A stretch of DNA of 64,000 nt from Citreicoccus inhibens (GTDB lineage Bacteria; Myxococcota; Myxococcia; Myxococcales; Myxococcaceae). Positions 48,333 to 58,040 of the stretch are shown here, in pieces (position 1 is the stretch's first letter; each line of letters opens with the position of its first letter). The stretch is from contig NZ_JAHNZT010000007.1 in the NCBI RefSeq assembly GCF_019039035.1, positions 62,001 to 126,000 of the forward strand. The letters are read 5' to 3'. Both the position numbers and the translations under genes were made by a program. The notes beneath the pieces were generated by a model. It did no database searches. It was given only the letters and a program-made list of their open reading frames with translations, and had not been told where the DNA came from.

Positions 48333-49430
48333 TCAGCTTCCCCTTTCACCGTCTCGAAGCAGCGCCCGGTAGAACCCCACCACATCCTCGCGCTCGCGCT
48401 CCGGAGCGTACTCCCGATGCACGAACTCCGAGGCACGCCGCGACATCGCCTCGAAGCGCGCCGGCTCCTCGCGATGGAGCCCCATGGCCTCCTCGACGCG
48501 CTGACTGAAGGCCACGATGTTCCCTTGCTCCACGGGCATCGACCACTCGGGGCGGAGGAACTCACGCCCGCCTTGCCCATGGAAGCCCACGACCAGACAG
48601 CCGCACGCCATCGCCTCCACTGGAGGGAGCCCGAAGCCCTCTTGATGGCTGAAGGTGAGGAACAGCGCCGAGCCTCGCAGCGCCTCCGCCACGCGCGCCG
48701 GAGCAAGTCCTTGCAAGATGTCGACGTCCCAGCCGCTCAGGCTGCCGCGCGCGCGCAGCATTTGCAGCACCTGGACCGCGTCCTCTCGGTTGCGACGCGA
48801 CATGAGCGCGATGCGACGGCGCGACCCGCGTCCCCTCGCATGAAAAAGCGAGGGGTCCACCGCGGGGTGGACGCGCTCCACGCGGAGGGACGGGAACGCA
48901 TAGCGCAGGTAGGCGGCGCTGTCTTCGGAGACGACCAGCACGGCGCTCAGGTCCGGGTTGTCTTGATAGGGCGAAGGCGCGGTGTCCGTGAGTCCGGCAC
49001 GCGCGAAGGTGAGATAGGCCCCCTGATTGAAGATGACCTGTCGGACGCCCCGAGGCAGACGGCGGATGGAGGCGCCGTACACCTCCGGCACCACCAGGAT
49101 GTCCCGGGCGCCGACAGGCGTGGTGGGGACGTGGCGGATCCGCGTGCGGTGTTCGAACCAGGTGCACGCAAAGCCCGGTCGCGAATGGAGGACCGCGGCG
49201 GAGATCCCCGCCTGCTCGAGCAGGTCCACATGGCGGTACAGCGTGCGGATGCCTCCGCTCGGCTCGTCATAGTCCGGCGTGAGGAAGTAGACAGTGGGCG
49301 GTGTCGTCCGCGGGCCGTCCAGCCGCCGCAGCAGAGGAACCTCGGCGCCCGCGGGCCGGGCCATGCCCAGGCGCCGCAGCGCGGAGCGGGCCACACCGCG
49401 AAGAAGGGCTCGCGGGTCCAATGGGCTCAC
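48333..49430 (-). CDS. GT-B glycosyltransferase, GT4 type
   Basis: Predicted glycosyltransferase of 365 residues. N-terminal domain contains VYFLTPDYDEPSGGIRTLYRHVD and the donor domain has the E-x7-E motif EGFGLPPVEAMACG. The GTG at 49430 has AGGAGG upstream (strong) and is preferred; the frame is open for 67 codons further upstream into the divergent promoter region. It is immediately followed by the FkbM methyltransferase. Confidence 0.88.
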   Translation of the reverse strand: MSPLDPRALLRGVARSALRRLGMARPAGAEVPLLRRLDGPRTTPPTVYFLTPDYDEPSGGIRTLYRHVDLLEQAGISAAVLHSRPGFACTWFEHRTRIRHVPTTPVGARDILVVPEVYGASIRRLPRGVRQVIFNQGAYLTFARAGLTDTAPSPYQDNPDLSAVLVVSEDSAAYLRYAFPSLRVERVHPAVDPSLFHARGRGSRRRIALMSRRNREDAVQVLQMLRARGSLSGWDVDILQGLAPARVAEALRGSALFLTFSHQEGFGLPPVEAMACGCLVVGFHGQGGREFLRPEWSMPVEQGNIVAFSQRVEEAMGLHREEPARFEAMSRRASEFVHREYAPEREREDVVGFYRALLRDGERGS

Positions 49431-49579
49431 GTGTCCTCCTCTCCGGCGCGGGGGTCGCGTCCAGTCAAACGAACGCGGGTGATTAGCCGACGCGGTGGAG
49501 AGCGACAAGCGGCAAGGAGGGTCGAACTTGGATGCTCCCCTGGCCCACCTGCATGCACGGGCCCTGTCCCGGCCGTCGC

Positions 49580-49608
49580 TTGTCCCGTCCGCTCCCGGCG
49601 CATACGCT
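49580..49608 (+). promoter_or_regulatory. Candidate promoter for the flippase operon
   Basis: TTGTCC (49580-49585) and TACGCT (49603-49608) are exactly 17 bp apart and would start transcription about 20 bases before the flippase ATG at 49634. Both hexamers match the sigma-70 consensus only partly. Confidence 0.3.
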
Positions 49609-49633
49609 GCCGCGCTCTCCATCGCGACCATTC

Positions 49634-51136
49634 ATGAGCAGCCGTCCCGCATCGAATCCGGAGCAGGCCCGGTCTGACGTCAAGACTCGCGCCTTCCGTT
49701 CCATCGTCGCCCTGACCCTGCGCACGTTCGCGTCCCAGGGGCTGCGCGTCATCAACGCCCTCGTTCTTTCCCGGCTGCTGTTCCCATCCGACTACGGGGC
49801 GTTTGGCATTGTCGCCTTCGCGACGTCACTCGGCGCCTATCTGGGCGACCTGGGGCTGAGCGCCTCTTTGGTGCGCCAGTCGCATGAGCCCACCGAGGAC
49901 GAGACGACCACCGCGTTCTGGAGCCATCAGGCCCTGACCAGCACCATCGTGGCGCTGCTCCTGGTGCTCGCGCCGCTCGTCTCGAACGCGTACGACCTGG
50001 GCCCTTCCGGCACGCCCATGGTGTGCGCCATGGCGGTGGGCCTGTTCTTCTCCTCGCTCCGCGTCATCCCCATGATGATGCTGGAGCGCCATCTCCACTT
50101 CCCCGCCGTGGCGAGGATGGAACTCGTCGAGGGACTGACCCAAACCGGGACGACCATCGCCCTGGCCCTCCTCGGCTGGGGCCCGTGGGCGCTGGCGCTC
50201 GGAGGGCTCGTGCGGGGCGCGGTGGGACTGGTGATTCTCTGGAGCGCCTCGCCGTGGCGTCCCCGAGGCCGGTTCCGCAAGGACATCCTCCAGCGCCTGC
50301 TGGGCTTCGGCATCTGGTTCCAGTTGGGAGGCATCATCCCCGCCATCCTCTCGGGATGGATTCCGCTCATCGTCGGCAAGCTGCTGGGGAAGGACGCGGT
50401 GGGATTGGTGAACTGGGCGTGGGCGCTCGCGTCGGTGCCGTTGATGGTTAGCGGCATCCTCAACCGCGTCGCGTATCCGGCGTACAGCCGCATGCAGGAG
50501 GACGGAGCCGGGCTGGCGGAATACCTGCGCACCTCCATCCGGCGCATCAGCGCGGTGCTGTGTCTGGCCATTCCCTTCGGCGTCATCGCGTTGCCCATGC
50601 TCATCCCCGTCATCTTTGGTGAGCGATGGCGGCCCGCCGCCCCGCTGGTCCAGTGGTACACGCTGGAGGCCACGCTCATGGCGGTGCACGGGCTGCTGTG
50701 CTCGCAGCAGAACGCGAGCGGGCAGGCGCGTGAGCGCGTCTACGTCACCACCGTGTCGAGCATCCTGCGCGCGGGCTTGGGGACGCTCGCGGTGATGCAC
50801 CTGGGCATCGTCGGCATCGGCATCATGGGCGCGGCCATGACGCTGACGGAGCTGTGGCTCACCGCTTGGATGGTGGCCCGCCGCAGCCCGCACCTGACCG
50901 GGCTGGAGGCGGAGGTGATGGAGCCCTTCCTGACCGTGGGCGCGCTGCTGGCTTTCGCCGTGGCGGTGGCGCGCTTCGCCACCGGCGCGCAGGGGCCGCT
51001 CGTCCAGGCGCTCGTCGCGGGCGGTGCGCTGGCGCTCGGCGTGGTCGCCCGCGAGCGACTGCGCAGGGGACTGTCTCTGATGGGCGAGGTGCGCTCGGTC
51101 GTCCAGTACGTGCGGTCGAGGCGGGCCGCCTCGTGA
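49634..51136 (+). CDS. Wzx-type polysaccharide flippase (MOP superfamily)
   Basis: Inner-membrane flippase that moves lipid-linked repeat units to the periplasm. About 12-14 hydrophobic segments; the start TFASQGLRVINALVLSRLLFPSDYGAFGIV is typical of the polysaccharide flippase group (Polysacc_synt). Length 500 from the ATG at 49634; earlier in-frame starts give an uncharged extension of no known role. From memory, its place in the locus resembles WzxB of M. xanthus. Its stop overlaps the start of the next acyltransferase gene (GTGA). Confidence 0.9.
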   Translation: MSSRPASNPEQARSDVKTRAFRSIVALTLRTFASQGLRVINALVLSRLLFPSDYGAFGIVAFATSLGAYLGDLGLSASLVRQSHEPTEDETTTAFWSHQALTSTIVALLLVLAPLVSNAYDLGPSGTPMVCAMAVGLFFSSLRVIPMMMLERHLHFPAVARMELVEGLTQTGTTIALALLGWGPWALALGGLVRGAVGLVILWSASPWRPRGRFRKDILQRLLGFGIWFQLGGIIPAILSGWIPLIVGKLLGKDAVGLVNWAWALASVPLMVSGILNRVAYPAYSRMQEDGAGLAEYLRTSIRRISAVLCLAIPFGVIALPMLIPVIFGERWRPAAPLVQWYTLEATLMAVHGLLCSQQNASGQARERVYVTTVSSILRAGLGTLAVMHLGIVGIGIMGAAMTLTELWLTAWMVARRSPHLTGLEAEVMEPFLTVGALLAFAVAVARFATGAQGPLVQALVAGGALALGVVARERLRRGLSLMGEVRSVVQYVRSRRAAS

Positions 51137-52320
51137 CCCACTCCGAGCCAGGCGAGCGGCCAGGACTCGCCGCGCTCACGGGACTGCGCTTCCTCGCCGC
51201 CATGGGCGTGCTGGGCTTTCACTACTACTGCGGCCCTTGCGAGCCCCACCTGCCCGCCTGGGTGGGGCACCTGCTCGGCGCCGGGTTCACCACGGTCAGC
51301 CTCTTCTTCATCCTGTCTGGATTCATCCTCGCCTACACGTACCTGGACGCGACCGGGAGCTTCCGCGGCTCTCTGACGGCCTTCATCCGGGCCCGCTTCG
51401 CGCGCCTCTATCCCATCTATGTCGTGGCGTTGGCGGTGGAGCTTCCGTTCTTCATCCGCTCCATCCAGCTCACCGAGCCCAAGGCGAGCGCGGTCGAGGT
51501 CTGCCGCCACTCGGCCGCCACGCTGACGCTCACCCAGGCCTGGGGCATGGATGTCTCGCGCCCCATCTGGAACATCGTCGCGTGGACCCTGTCGGTCGAG
51601 ACCTTCTTCTATGCGGTCTTCCCTCGCCTCGGCCCCGCGCTCGCGCGACTGCGCACGCCGCGCCTCCTCGCGGTGGCCGTGGGCGCATGGCTGCTGGGAC
51701 TCAGTCCCCATGCCGCGTCGCGGGTCGAGTCCGGGTGGAGCCCCCAGGACACGCTGCCCCTCCTGCGCTCGGTACTCAGCGGTTGGAGCCGAGGACTGGC
51801 CTTTGCCATTCCGCTCGCGCGACTTCCGGAGTTCGTCATTGGCGTCTGCCTGGGCATTCTCTTTCTTCGCGCGCCCCAGCCCTCGGGGAGTCCGCGCATG
51901 CGCACCCTCGGCGTCCTCGCGACAGGGAGCGCGCTGGCTGGCGCGGTCTTGCTGACCGATGCCCCGCCCTCGCCGCTCTTGCAGAGCGCGGTCCTGGTGC
52001 CCTTGTTCGCGCTGCTCATCTTCCTCTTCGCGGGTGGGATTGCATGGCGGGGCTTGGGGCTGGCGACGCGCGGGCTCGCCCTCCTGGGCGGCGCCAGCTA
52101 CGCGCTCTACATGACGCACGGCGCGGTGCTGAACTCGCTGCTCGCGCTCAACACGCGCACCCTGGGGCTCGCGCACAACACTGTCGCCTTGCTGGCCATG
52201 CCCTTCGCGGTGCTGCTCTCCGTCCTGCTCTTCCGCTTCATCGAGGAGCCCGCGCGAGCGTGGCTCCGACGCCCCCGCCCCGCGCGCTCCGTCGCGAGCC
52301 CAGCGCCCACCGGAGACTGA
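51133..52320 (+). CDS. Acyltransferase 3 family membrane protein (third of three)
   Basis: Predicted O-acyltransferase with about 10 membrane segments. Its start LAALTGLRFLAAMGVLGFH and VSLFFILSGFILAYTYLD match the protein at 29026-30192 closely, so the two are paralogues. The GTG at 51133 overlaps the flippase stop (GTGA). Length 395. Coupling to the flippase suggests action on lipid-linked units during or after flipping; this is inference. Confidence 0.9.
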   Translation: MTHSEPGERPGLAALTGLRFLAAMGVLGFHYYCGPCEPHLPAWVGHLLGAGFTTVSLFFILSGFILAYTYLDATGSFRGSLTAFIRARFARLYPIYVVALAVELPFFIRSIQLTEPKASAVEVCRHSAATLTLTQAWGMDVSRPIWNIVAWTLSVETFFYAVFPRLGPALARLRTPRLLAVAVGAWLLGLSPHAASRVESGWSPQDTLPLLRSVLSGWSRGLAFAIPLARLPEFVIGVCLGILFLRAPQPSGSPRMRTLGVLATGSALAGAVLLTDAPPSPLLQSAVLVPLFALLIFLFAGGIAWRGLGLATRGLALLGGASYALYMTHGAVLNSLLALNTRTLGLAHNTVALLAMPFAVLLSVLLFRFIEEPARAWLRRPRPARSVASPAPTGD

Positions 52321-52330
52321 GCCCCGCGAA

Positions 52331-53248
52331 CTAACCGTCGCGTCCTCGACGCATCATGGAGGTGGCGAGCACATACGGAGGGAAGCCCAGCATGTATCGC
52401 CAGCGGGGGACCTCCAGGTGATAGGCGAGGCTCCTGCGATACAAGTCCAGCGCCAGACCCCAGCGACGATGCGCGAGCATCCAATGGGTCACGTGACGCA
52501 GGCCGAAGAGCAGCATCAGCAGCCGCTCCCGCCGCCGCGACGCGCCTCCGGGATAGTGCCCCTGTTGCTCCTGCTCCATCAGGAACACGGTGCCCTCATG
52601 GCCACGCTCCAGGTCGGTGGAGGAGGAGCCCGAGTGCCTGCGATAGCCCAGCGTCACAGGTGCTTCGATGAACGCGAATCCTGGCTCGACGCCCAGGCGG
52701 TACAACAGGTCGTAATCCTCGGCCACGATGCGCCGCGCACAGAAGCCCCCCACGCGCCGCAGGGCCTCGGTGCGCACCGCCACGGCGCACGCGGTCCGGA
52801 TGAAGCGGGCCTCCGCGCTGGCCAGATAGTCGGCGAAGAACCGCGTCCGCAGCGGCTCGGACTCCTCGCCCGTCAACGCCATCGGGTCCGTGAAGGTCTT
52901 GGCCTGCCCCATCACGACCGCGGGGCCACCGTGCATCCGGATGGCCTCGCGATACGTCGACAGCGTCCAGGGGAACCAGAGGTCATCGCTGTCCAGGAAG
53001 ACGACATACTCGCCACGCGCTTCCCGAATGCCCAGGTTGCGCGCCATGCCCTGCCCCGCGTTCGCCTGCCGCAGCACGCGCACTCGGTCGCCCAGGCGGG
53101 CCAACGAGGCCAACGTGTCGTCGGTGGAGCCGTCATCGATGACGAGCACCTCGTAGTCGGTGTCGTCCTGCGCGAAGACCGAGGCGAGGGTCTCTTCCAA
53201 CAACCGCGCGCGGTTGTACGTGGGAATGACGACGGAGAAGTAGGGCAT
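52331..53248 (-). CDS. GT2 glycosyltransferase
   Basis: Predicted inverting glycosyltransferase of the GT-A fold. The N-terminal start YFSVVIPTYNRARLLEETL and the metal-binding DSD (D86-S-D88 in VFLDSDDLW) are typical, followed by EDYDLLYRLG (ED catalytic region). Length 305 from the ATG at 53248; a TTG at 53263 overlapping the preceding stop (TTGA) is the alternative. It is coupled to the second GT2 gene upstream. Confidence 0.88.
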   Translation of the reverse strand: MPYFSVVIPTYNRARLLEETLASVFAQDDTDYEVLVIDDGSTDDTLASLARLGDRVRVLRQANAGQGMARNLGIREARGEYVVFLDSDDLWFPWTLSTYREAIRMHGGPAVVMGQAKTFTDPMALTGEESEPLRTRFFADYLASAEARFIRTACAVAVRTEALRRVGGFCARRIVAEDYDLLYRLGVEPGFAFIEAPVTLGYRRHSGSSSTDLERGHEGTVFLMEQEQQGHYPGGASRRRERLLMLLFGLRHVTHWMLAHRRWGLALDLYRRSLAYHLEVPRWRYMLGFPPYVLATSMMRRGRDG

Positions 53249-53259
53249 CCCCGGTCGCC

Positions 53260-54213
53260 TCAACCCACGCGCGTGCGCAGCCCCATCTGGGCGATGCGCG
53301 CGAAGGTGGACAACTGCCGCTTGTACTCCGCGAGGGTCGAGCGCTGGCGCAGGAGGGTCTGCGTCAGCACCGCCGAGTTGTAGGGCAGTGTCCCCACGAG
53401 GATGAGCCGCAGCAGCGCCTCATGCATGCGGCCATGGTGCTTGCGGAAGTACGCCAGCCGGGTGCGCCATAGCTCCACGCGGACCTTGTCCGGTCCCGTC
53501 ACGGAGGGGCGGAACGAGCGGCTGGTCAGGTGCGTAATGACCGCTTCTGGACAGAATGCCACCTCCCATCCCGCCCCCCAGGCCCGGACGCACCAGTCGG
53601 TGTCCTCGGTGTTGCCCAGCGGGGACATCACCTCGTCGAGCAACCCCACGTCACGCAGGCACTCTTCGCGGACGACGATGCAGGCGCCGAGCACCCAGTT
53701 GACCCGCGCCTCCTCCTGGCCGAACTGCGCCGGGTCGATGTTCCGCCCCTTCAGGAAGTGCAGCGGGCGCGGGAGGAAGACCAGGTCGAACAGGGCCCCC
53801 GACAGCGACATGGGGCGGAACGTGCAGTTCTGGATGGTGCCGTCCGCGTTCAGCAGACGCGCGCCCGCCATACCCACGCGCGGGTTCTCATCCATGAAGC
53901 GAACCAGGGCGTCGAAGGCCCCTTCGTGGACGAGGGTGTCATCGTTGAAGATGCAGACGTACCGGCCTTCGGCCTGCTTCAGCACCTGGTTGTGGTTGGC
54001 CGAGAACCCCTTGCGCTCCGTATTGAAGAGCCAGCGCACGGAGGGGAAGTCGCGCTGCATCTCCGCCACGCCGCGCCCGTCCGTCGCGTTGTCCACGACC
54101 CACACCTCGTACGAGATGTCGTGGGTGGTCGCGTGCAACGTGCGCAGGCAGTCGTGCAGCAGGTGAGGGTTGCTGTGATTGACGATGGAGATGACAAGGT
54201 CGGGCTTCTTCAT
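53260..54213 (-). CDS. GT2 glycosyltransferase, rhamnosyltransferase-like
   Basis: Predicted GT-A glycosyltransferase. The start LVISIVNHSNPHLLHDCLRTL and the acidic N90-D91-D92 in VCIFNDDTLV, plus the ED-type TEDTDWCVRAW near residue 200, are typical of GT2 enzymes that add rhamnose or similar sugars. The sugar is not known. Length 317. It is divergent from the GT-B operon at 54366. Confidence 0.87.
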   Translation of the reverse strand: MKKPDLVISIVNHSNPHLLHDCLRTLHATTHDISYEVWVVDNATDGRGVAEMQRDFPSVRWLFNTERKGFSANHNQVLKQAEGRYVCIFNDDTLVHEGAFDALVRFMDENPRVGMAGARLLNADGTIQNCTFRPMSLSGALFDLVFLPRPLHFLKGRNIDPAQFGQEEARVNWVLGACIVVREECLRDVGLLDEVMSPLGNTEDTDWCVRAWGAGWEVAFCPEAVITHLTSRSFRPSVTGPDKVRVELWRTRLAYFRKHHGRMHEALLRLILVGTLPYNSAVLTQTLLRQRSTLAEYKRQLSTFARIAQMGLRTRVG

Positions 54214-54365
54214 GCGTCGCGAGTCGGACCGTAGCGGGCGACTCCAGGGACCTCAAGCGGACTGCGCCGACATGTTTCCCCTTCGCCACCGGAGGCGGTG
54301 TAAGACACCCGCGCTCGCCGGACGCTCCGGCATGCCCGCCTGCCCTGCGCTCGGGTGACCTTCGC

Positions 54366-55517
54366 GTGCACGACGCCCCTCCAGACTGGCACCTGCTGAC
54401 CGGTGAGTATCCGCCCCAGCCCGGCGGGGTCGGCGACTACACCCGCCTCGTGGCCGAGGCCCTGGCGCGCACGGGGGCCAGCGTCCATGTGTGGGCGACA
54501 GGGCCCGAGGGCGTCACGGACGAAGCGGGCGTCACCGTGCACCGCGCGCCGCGCCTCTTCACGTCGGGCCTGCCCGGACTCACCCGTGCGCTGGATGCCT
54601 GCCGCGCCCCGCGTCGGTTGCTGCTGCAGTACGTCCCACACGCCTTCGGCATGAAGGCGATGAACCTGCCCTTCTGCGCCTGGTTCGCGTCGCGACGGCA
54701 CGACGAGCGATGGGTCCTCTTTCACGAGGTGGTCTATCCCTTCGAGTCGGGGGCGCCCCTTCGACGGCACGTCCTCGCGGGGGTCACCCACGCGATGGCG
54801 CGATGGGTGGCGAGCACCGCTGACCGCGTCTTCGTCTCCATCCCTTCGTGGGCCGCGCCCTTGCCCGGCGATGCACGTCGCCGAGCGGAGTGGCGCCCCG
54901 TCCCCAGCAACCTCCCGACCCAGGCGCCGGAAGACCGGGTGCGGGAGGCGCGGGCCGCGCTGGGAACCGGCCCCGTGCTGGGCCACTTCGGGACCTATGG
55001 GCCGAGCATCACGGGACTGCTGGAGCCGCTCCTCGTCCGCATCCTGAGCGGAGACACACGGCGACTGGCGGTGCTGCTCGGACGCGGCTCGCTCGCCTAT
55101 CGCGCGGCCCTCGCGGAACGGCATCCGGAACTGGCCGATCAGCTCCGCGCGCTCGACGCGCTGGCCCCCGCTGACGCGGCGGTCCACCTCAAGGCCTGTG
55201 ATGTGCTGTTGCAACCGTATCCGGATGGCGTCAGCAGCCGCCGCGGGAGCGCCATGGCGGGCCTGGGGTTGGGCATGCCGCTGGTCACCAACACCGGGCA
55301 CCTCACGGAGCCGCTCTGGCGCGAACTGCGCCCCGTGGAGCTCACGGAGGGACACGACCCCATCGCGATGGCCACGGCCACCGAGCGACTGCTCCGCCAC
55401 CCCGACAAGCGCCACGCCCTGGCCACACGCGCGGCCGAGGTCTACCAGGCACACTTCGCGCTGGAGCGCACGCTGGAGGCCCTGTTCGCGTCCACGACAA
55501 AGAGGCCAGTTCGATGA
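54366..55517 (+). CDS. GT-B glycosyltransferase with non-canonical donor motif
   Basis: Predicted glycosyltransferase of 383 residues; the start WHLLTGEYPPQPGGVGDYTR is typical of GT4-like enzymes. Instead of the E-x7-E motif the donor site reads DGVSSRRGSAMAGLGLG, a variant seen in some GT-B families. GTG start. The stop overlaps the next gene start (ATGA at 55514-55517). First gene of a four-glycosyltransferase run on the plus strand. Confidence 0.8.
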   Translation: MHDAPPDWHLLTGEYPPQPGGVGDYTRLVAEALARTGASVHVWATGPEGVTDEAGVTVHRAPRLFTSGLPGLTRALDACRAPRRLLLQYVPHAFGMKAMNLPFCAWFASRRHDERWVLFHEVVYPFESGAPLRRHVLAGVTHAMARWVASTADRVFVSIPSWAAPLPGDARRRAEWRPVPSNLPTQAPEDRVREARAALGTGPVLGHFGTYGPSITGLLEPLLVRILSGDTRRLAVLLGRGSLAYRAALAERHPELADQLRALDALAPADAAVHLKACDVLLQPYPDGVSSRRGSAMAGLGLGMPLVTNTGHLTEPLWRELRPVELTEGHDPIAMATATERLLRHPDKRHALATRAAEVYQAHFALERTLEALFASTTKRPVR

Positions 55518-56680
55518 CGGAGCGACGCACTCCCTTGCGGCTGGCGCTGCTGCTCGATCCCCGGGAAGAGGGCTGGCCCAGCATGGATCTGGTGGGCGAG
55601 GCCCTCCACGAGCAACTCGCATCGCGCCCCGACGACGTCGCGGTCACCCGGATGCGACCCAGCATCCCCGCCATCGCGCGGCGCCTTCCTCGCGTGGGTG
55701 AGCGAAATGCCGCGCTCAACGTGGATCGGCTCGTCACGCGCTTCGGGCTCTATCCGGCACGGGCCCTGCTCGAGCGCGCGCGGCAGGACGCGTTCCACGT
55801 CGTGGACCACTCCTACGCACAGCTCGCGCACGCGCTGCCCGCGGCTCGCACAGGGGTCTTCTGTCACGACCTGGATGCGTTCCGCTCCGTGCTGGAGCCC
55901 ACGCGGGAGCCCCGCCCCGCCTGGTTCCGGCTGATGGCGCGAACGAGCCTCCAAGGCTTGCGGCGCGCCGCCATTGTCTTCCACAGCACGCAGGCCATCC
56001 GCGAGGAACTGCTGCGCCACGACGTAGTCGACGCCGAACGCCTCGTGTGGGCCCCCTATGGGGTTTCGCCCGAGTACCGGCCGGAATCACAGCCAGGAGA
56101 TGACAGCGACGCCCTGCTCGCACCGCTGCGCGGCCGGCCGTACCTGCTGCACGTGGGCAGCTCCATTCCGCGCAAGCGCCTGGATGTCCTCTTCTCCGTC
56201 TTCGCCGCGCTGCGCGTCCGGCATCCGGACTTGATGCTGGTGCAGCAAGGGGGGGGCCTGAGCCCGTCTCAGCGGGAGCACGTCGCCCGGCTGGGCCTCG
56301 GCGACGCCCTCCTCCAGCCCCCACGACAAGAACGAGCGACCCTGGCGGGGCTGTATCGCCGAGCCCGAATGGTCCTCGTGCCCAGCGAGGCGGAGGGCTT
56401 CGGGCTGCCCGTCATCGAGGCGCTCGCCTGTGGCGCGCCCGTGGTGGCCAGCGACCTCCCGGTCCTGCGGGAAGTGGGCGCGGAGGCATGTCACTACTGC
56501 CCGGTGGGCGACGTGAGCGCCTGGACAGACGCCCTGGACGCGCTGCTCACAGGACGCAAGCATCCCGCGTCTCGCGACACGCGACTGGCGAGAGCCTCAC
56601 GCTTCACCTGGAGGGCCCACGCGAACACCGTGCTGGAGGCCTATCGCGAAAGACTTCCAGGCCGAGGCGGAACGGCTTGA
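55514..56680 (+). CDS. GT-B glycosyltransferase, GT4 type
   Basis: Predicted glycosyltransferase of 388 residues. Donor-domain landmarks are YLLHVGSSIPRKRLD and the E-x7-E motif EGFGLPVIEALACG. Coupled to the preceding gene by ATGA. The next glycosyltransferase begins 34 bp downstream. Confidence 0.89.
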   Translation: MTERRTPLRLALLLDPREEGWPSMDLVGEALHEQLASRPDDVAVTRMRPSIPAIARRLPRVGERNAALNVDRLVTRFGLYPARALLERARQDAFHVVDHSYAQLAHALPAARTGVFCHDLDAFRSVLEPTREPRPAWFRLMARTSLQGLRRAAIVFHSTQAIREELLRHDVVDAERLVWAPYGVSPEYRPESQPGDDSDALLAPLRGRPYLLHVGSSIPRKRLDVLFSVFAALRVRHPDLMLVQQGGGLSPSQREHVARLGLGDALLQPPRQERATLAGLYRRARMVLVPSEAEGFGLPVIEALACGAPVVASDLPVLREVGAEACHYCPVGDVSAWTDALDALLTGRKHPASRDTRLARASRFTWRAHANTVLEAYRERLPGRGGTA

Positions 56681-56714
56681 CCCCCCCGGATGGGTCTGAT
56701 TCCGTCCCATCGCC

Positions 56715-57971
56715 TTGCGCATCCTCTTCCTCAACCCGGTAGGCATTCTGGGCGGTGCCGAGCGCGCGCTCCTGGACCTGATGGACTGCTTGCGGCGCGA
56801 AGACACGCGCCTCTCGCTCCATCTGCTCGCGGGGACCGATGGGCCGCTGTTGGATGAGGCACGTCGCCTCGGCGTGGAGGCGCGATGGCTCCCCTTGCCC
56901 GAGCGACTGTCCGCGCTCGGAGACAGTGGATTGCGCGGACAGGGGCTGCGCCAGACCTGGCGCTTCGCACGCACGCTGGCGCCCACCCCCGCGCTCCTCG
57001 CGACCTATGGATGGGAGCTTCGGCGCGAAGTGCAGCGGATCGCCCCGGACCTGCTGCACTCCAATGGCATCAAGACCCACCTGCTGAGCCCCGCCACACT
57101 GGGATTGCCCTTGCGGCGCGTGTGGCACGTACATGACTTCCTCGGCGAGCGCCCCTTGGTGCGCCGCGCGCTGCGCGTCCTGCGCCCCCTGGCATCGGCC
57201 GCCATCGCCAACTCGCGGGCCGTAGGAGAGGATGCGCGCGCGGTGCTCGGGGAAGTGCCCGTGCAGGTCGTCTACAACGGAGTGGACGTGCAGCGCTTCG
57301 CGCCCGGCCCGGGTGATGGCTCGCGCCTGGATGAGCTGGCGGGCCTCCCTCCTTCGCCTGAGAACGTCCTGCGCGTGGGGCTCGTCGCCACCTATGCCCG
57401 ATGGAAGGGACACGAGGTCTTCCTGGAGGCCGCGGCGCGGCTGCTATCGCAAACACCCGCGGCGCCCTCCACGCGGTTCTATCTCGTGGGCGCGCCGCTC
57501 TACCGCACGCCCGACTCCCAGTTCTCCGAGAGCGAGCTGCGGCAACGCATCGCCGTTCACGGATTGGAAGGCCGGGTGGGCCTGGTCCCCTTCCAAGCCG
57601 AGCCCGCCGCCATCTACCGCGCGCTGGACGTCTTCGTGCACGCGAGCACGCGCCGCGAGCCGTTCGGCCTGACCATCGCGGAGGCGCTCGCGTGTGGCCG
57701 GCCCTCGATCATCTCCCAGTCGAGCGGGGCCGCCGAGGTGCTGCGCGACGGCGACGAGGTCCTCTCCATTCCCTCGGGCGATGCCGGGGCGCTCGCCACC
57801 GCGATGCACGCCCTGCTCCACGATTCGGCGCTGAGGGCACGGCTCGGCCAGGCCGCCCGCCATGCGGCGGAGGCGCGCTTCTCTCGCGAGCGCTATGCCC
57901 GCGAGGTGCTCGCCGTGTACCGACGGGTCCTGACGCGTCCGTCACTCAAACCGCGGCGCGCCCCTGCTTGA
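56715..57971 (+). CDS. GT-B glycosyltransferase, GT4 type, TTG start
   Basis: Predicted glycosyltransferase of 418 residues. N-terminal ILFLNPVGILGGAERAL is typical; the donor domain has VGLVATYARWKGHE and the motif EPFGLTIAEALACG. A TTG at 56715 is the only start that keeps the N-terminal strand, since a stop codon lies six codons upstream. Its ribosome site is weak. Confidence 0.88.
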   Translation: MRILFLNPVGILGGAERALLDLMDCLRREDTRLSLHLLAGTDGPLLDEARRLGVEARWLPLPERLSALGDSGLRGQGLRQTWRFARTLAPTPALLATYGWELRREVQRIAPDLLHSNGIKTHLLSPATLGLPLRRVWHVHDFLGERPLVRRALRVLRPLASAAIANSRAVGEDARAVLGEVPVQVVYNGVDVQRFAPGPGDGSRLDELAGLPPSPENVLRVGLVATYARWKGHEVFLEAAARLLSQTPAAPSTRFYLVGAPLYRTPDSQFSESELRQRIAVHGLEGRVGLVPFQAEPAAIYRALDVFVHASTRREPFGLTIAEALACGRPSIISQSSGAAEVLRDGDEVLSIPSGDAGALATAMHALLHDSALRARLGQAARHAAEARFSRERYAREVLAVYRRVLTRPSLKPRRAPA

Positions 57972-58040
57972 CCCGACACCAGGGCTCTGGTTCGGTCATC
58001 CCCCCGGGACGCCCCCTGGTGCACGTCGAGGATTCGTGTC

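Noticed and set aside
49496-49620. Matching inverted segments GGAGAGCG/CGCTCTCC and GACAAGCG/CGCTTGTC in the flippase leader
   Set aside because: The arms are 60-100 bases apart with a large asymmetric bulge; no convincing RNA structure or riboswitch class could be recognised.
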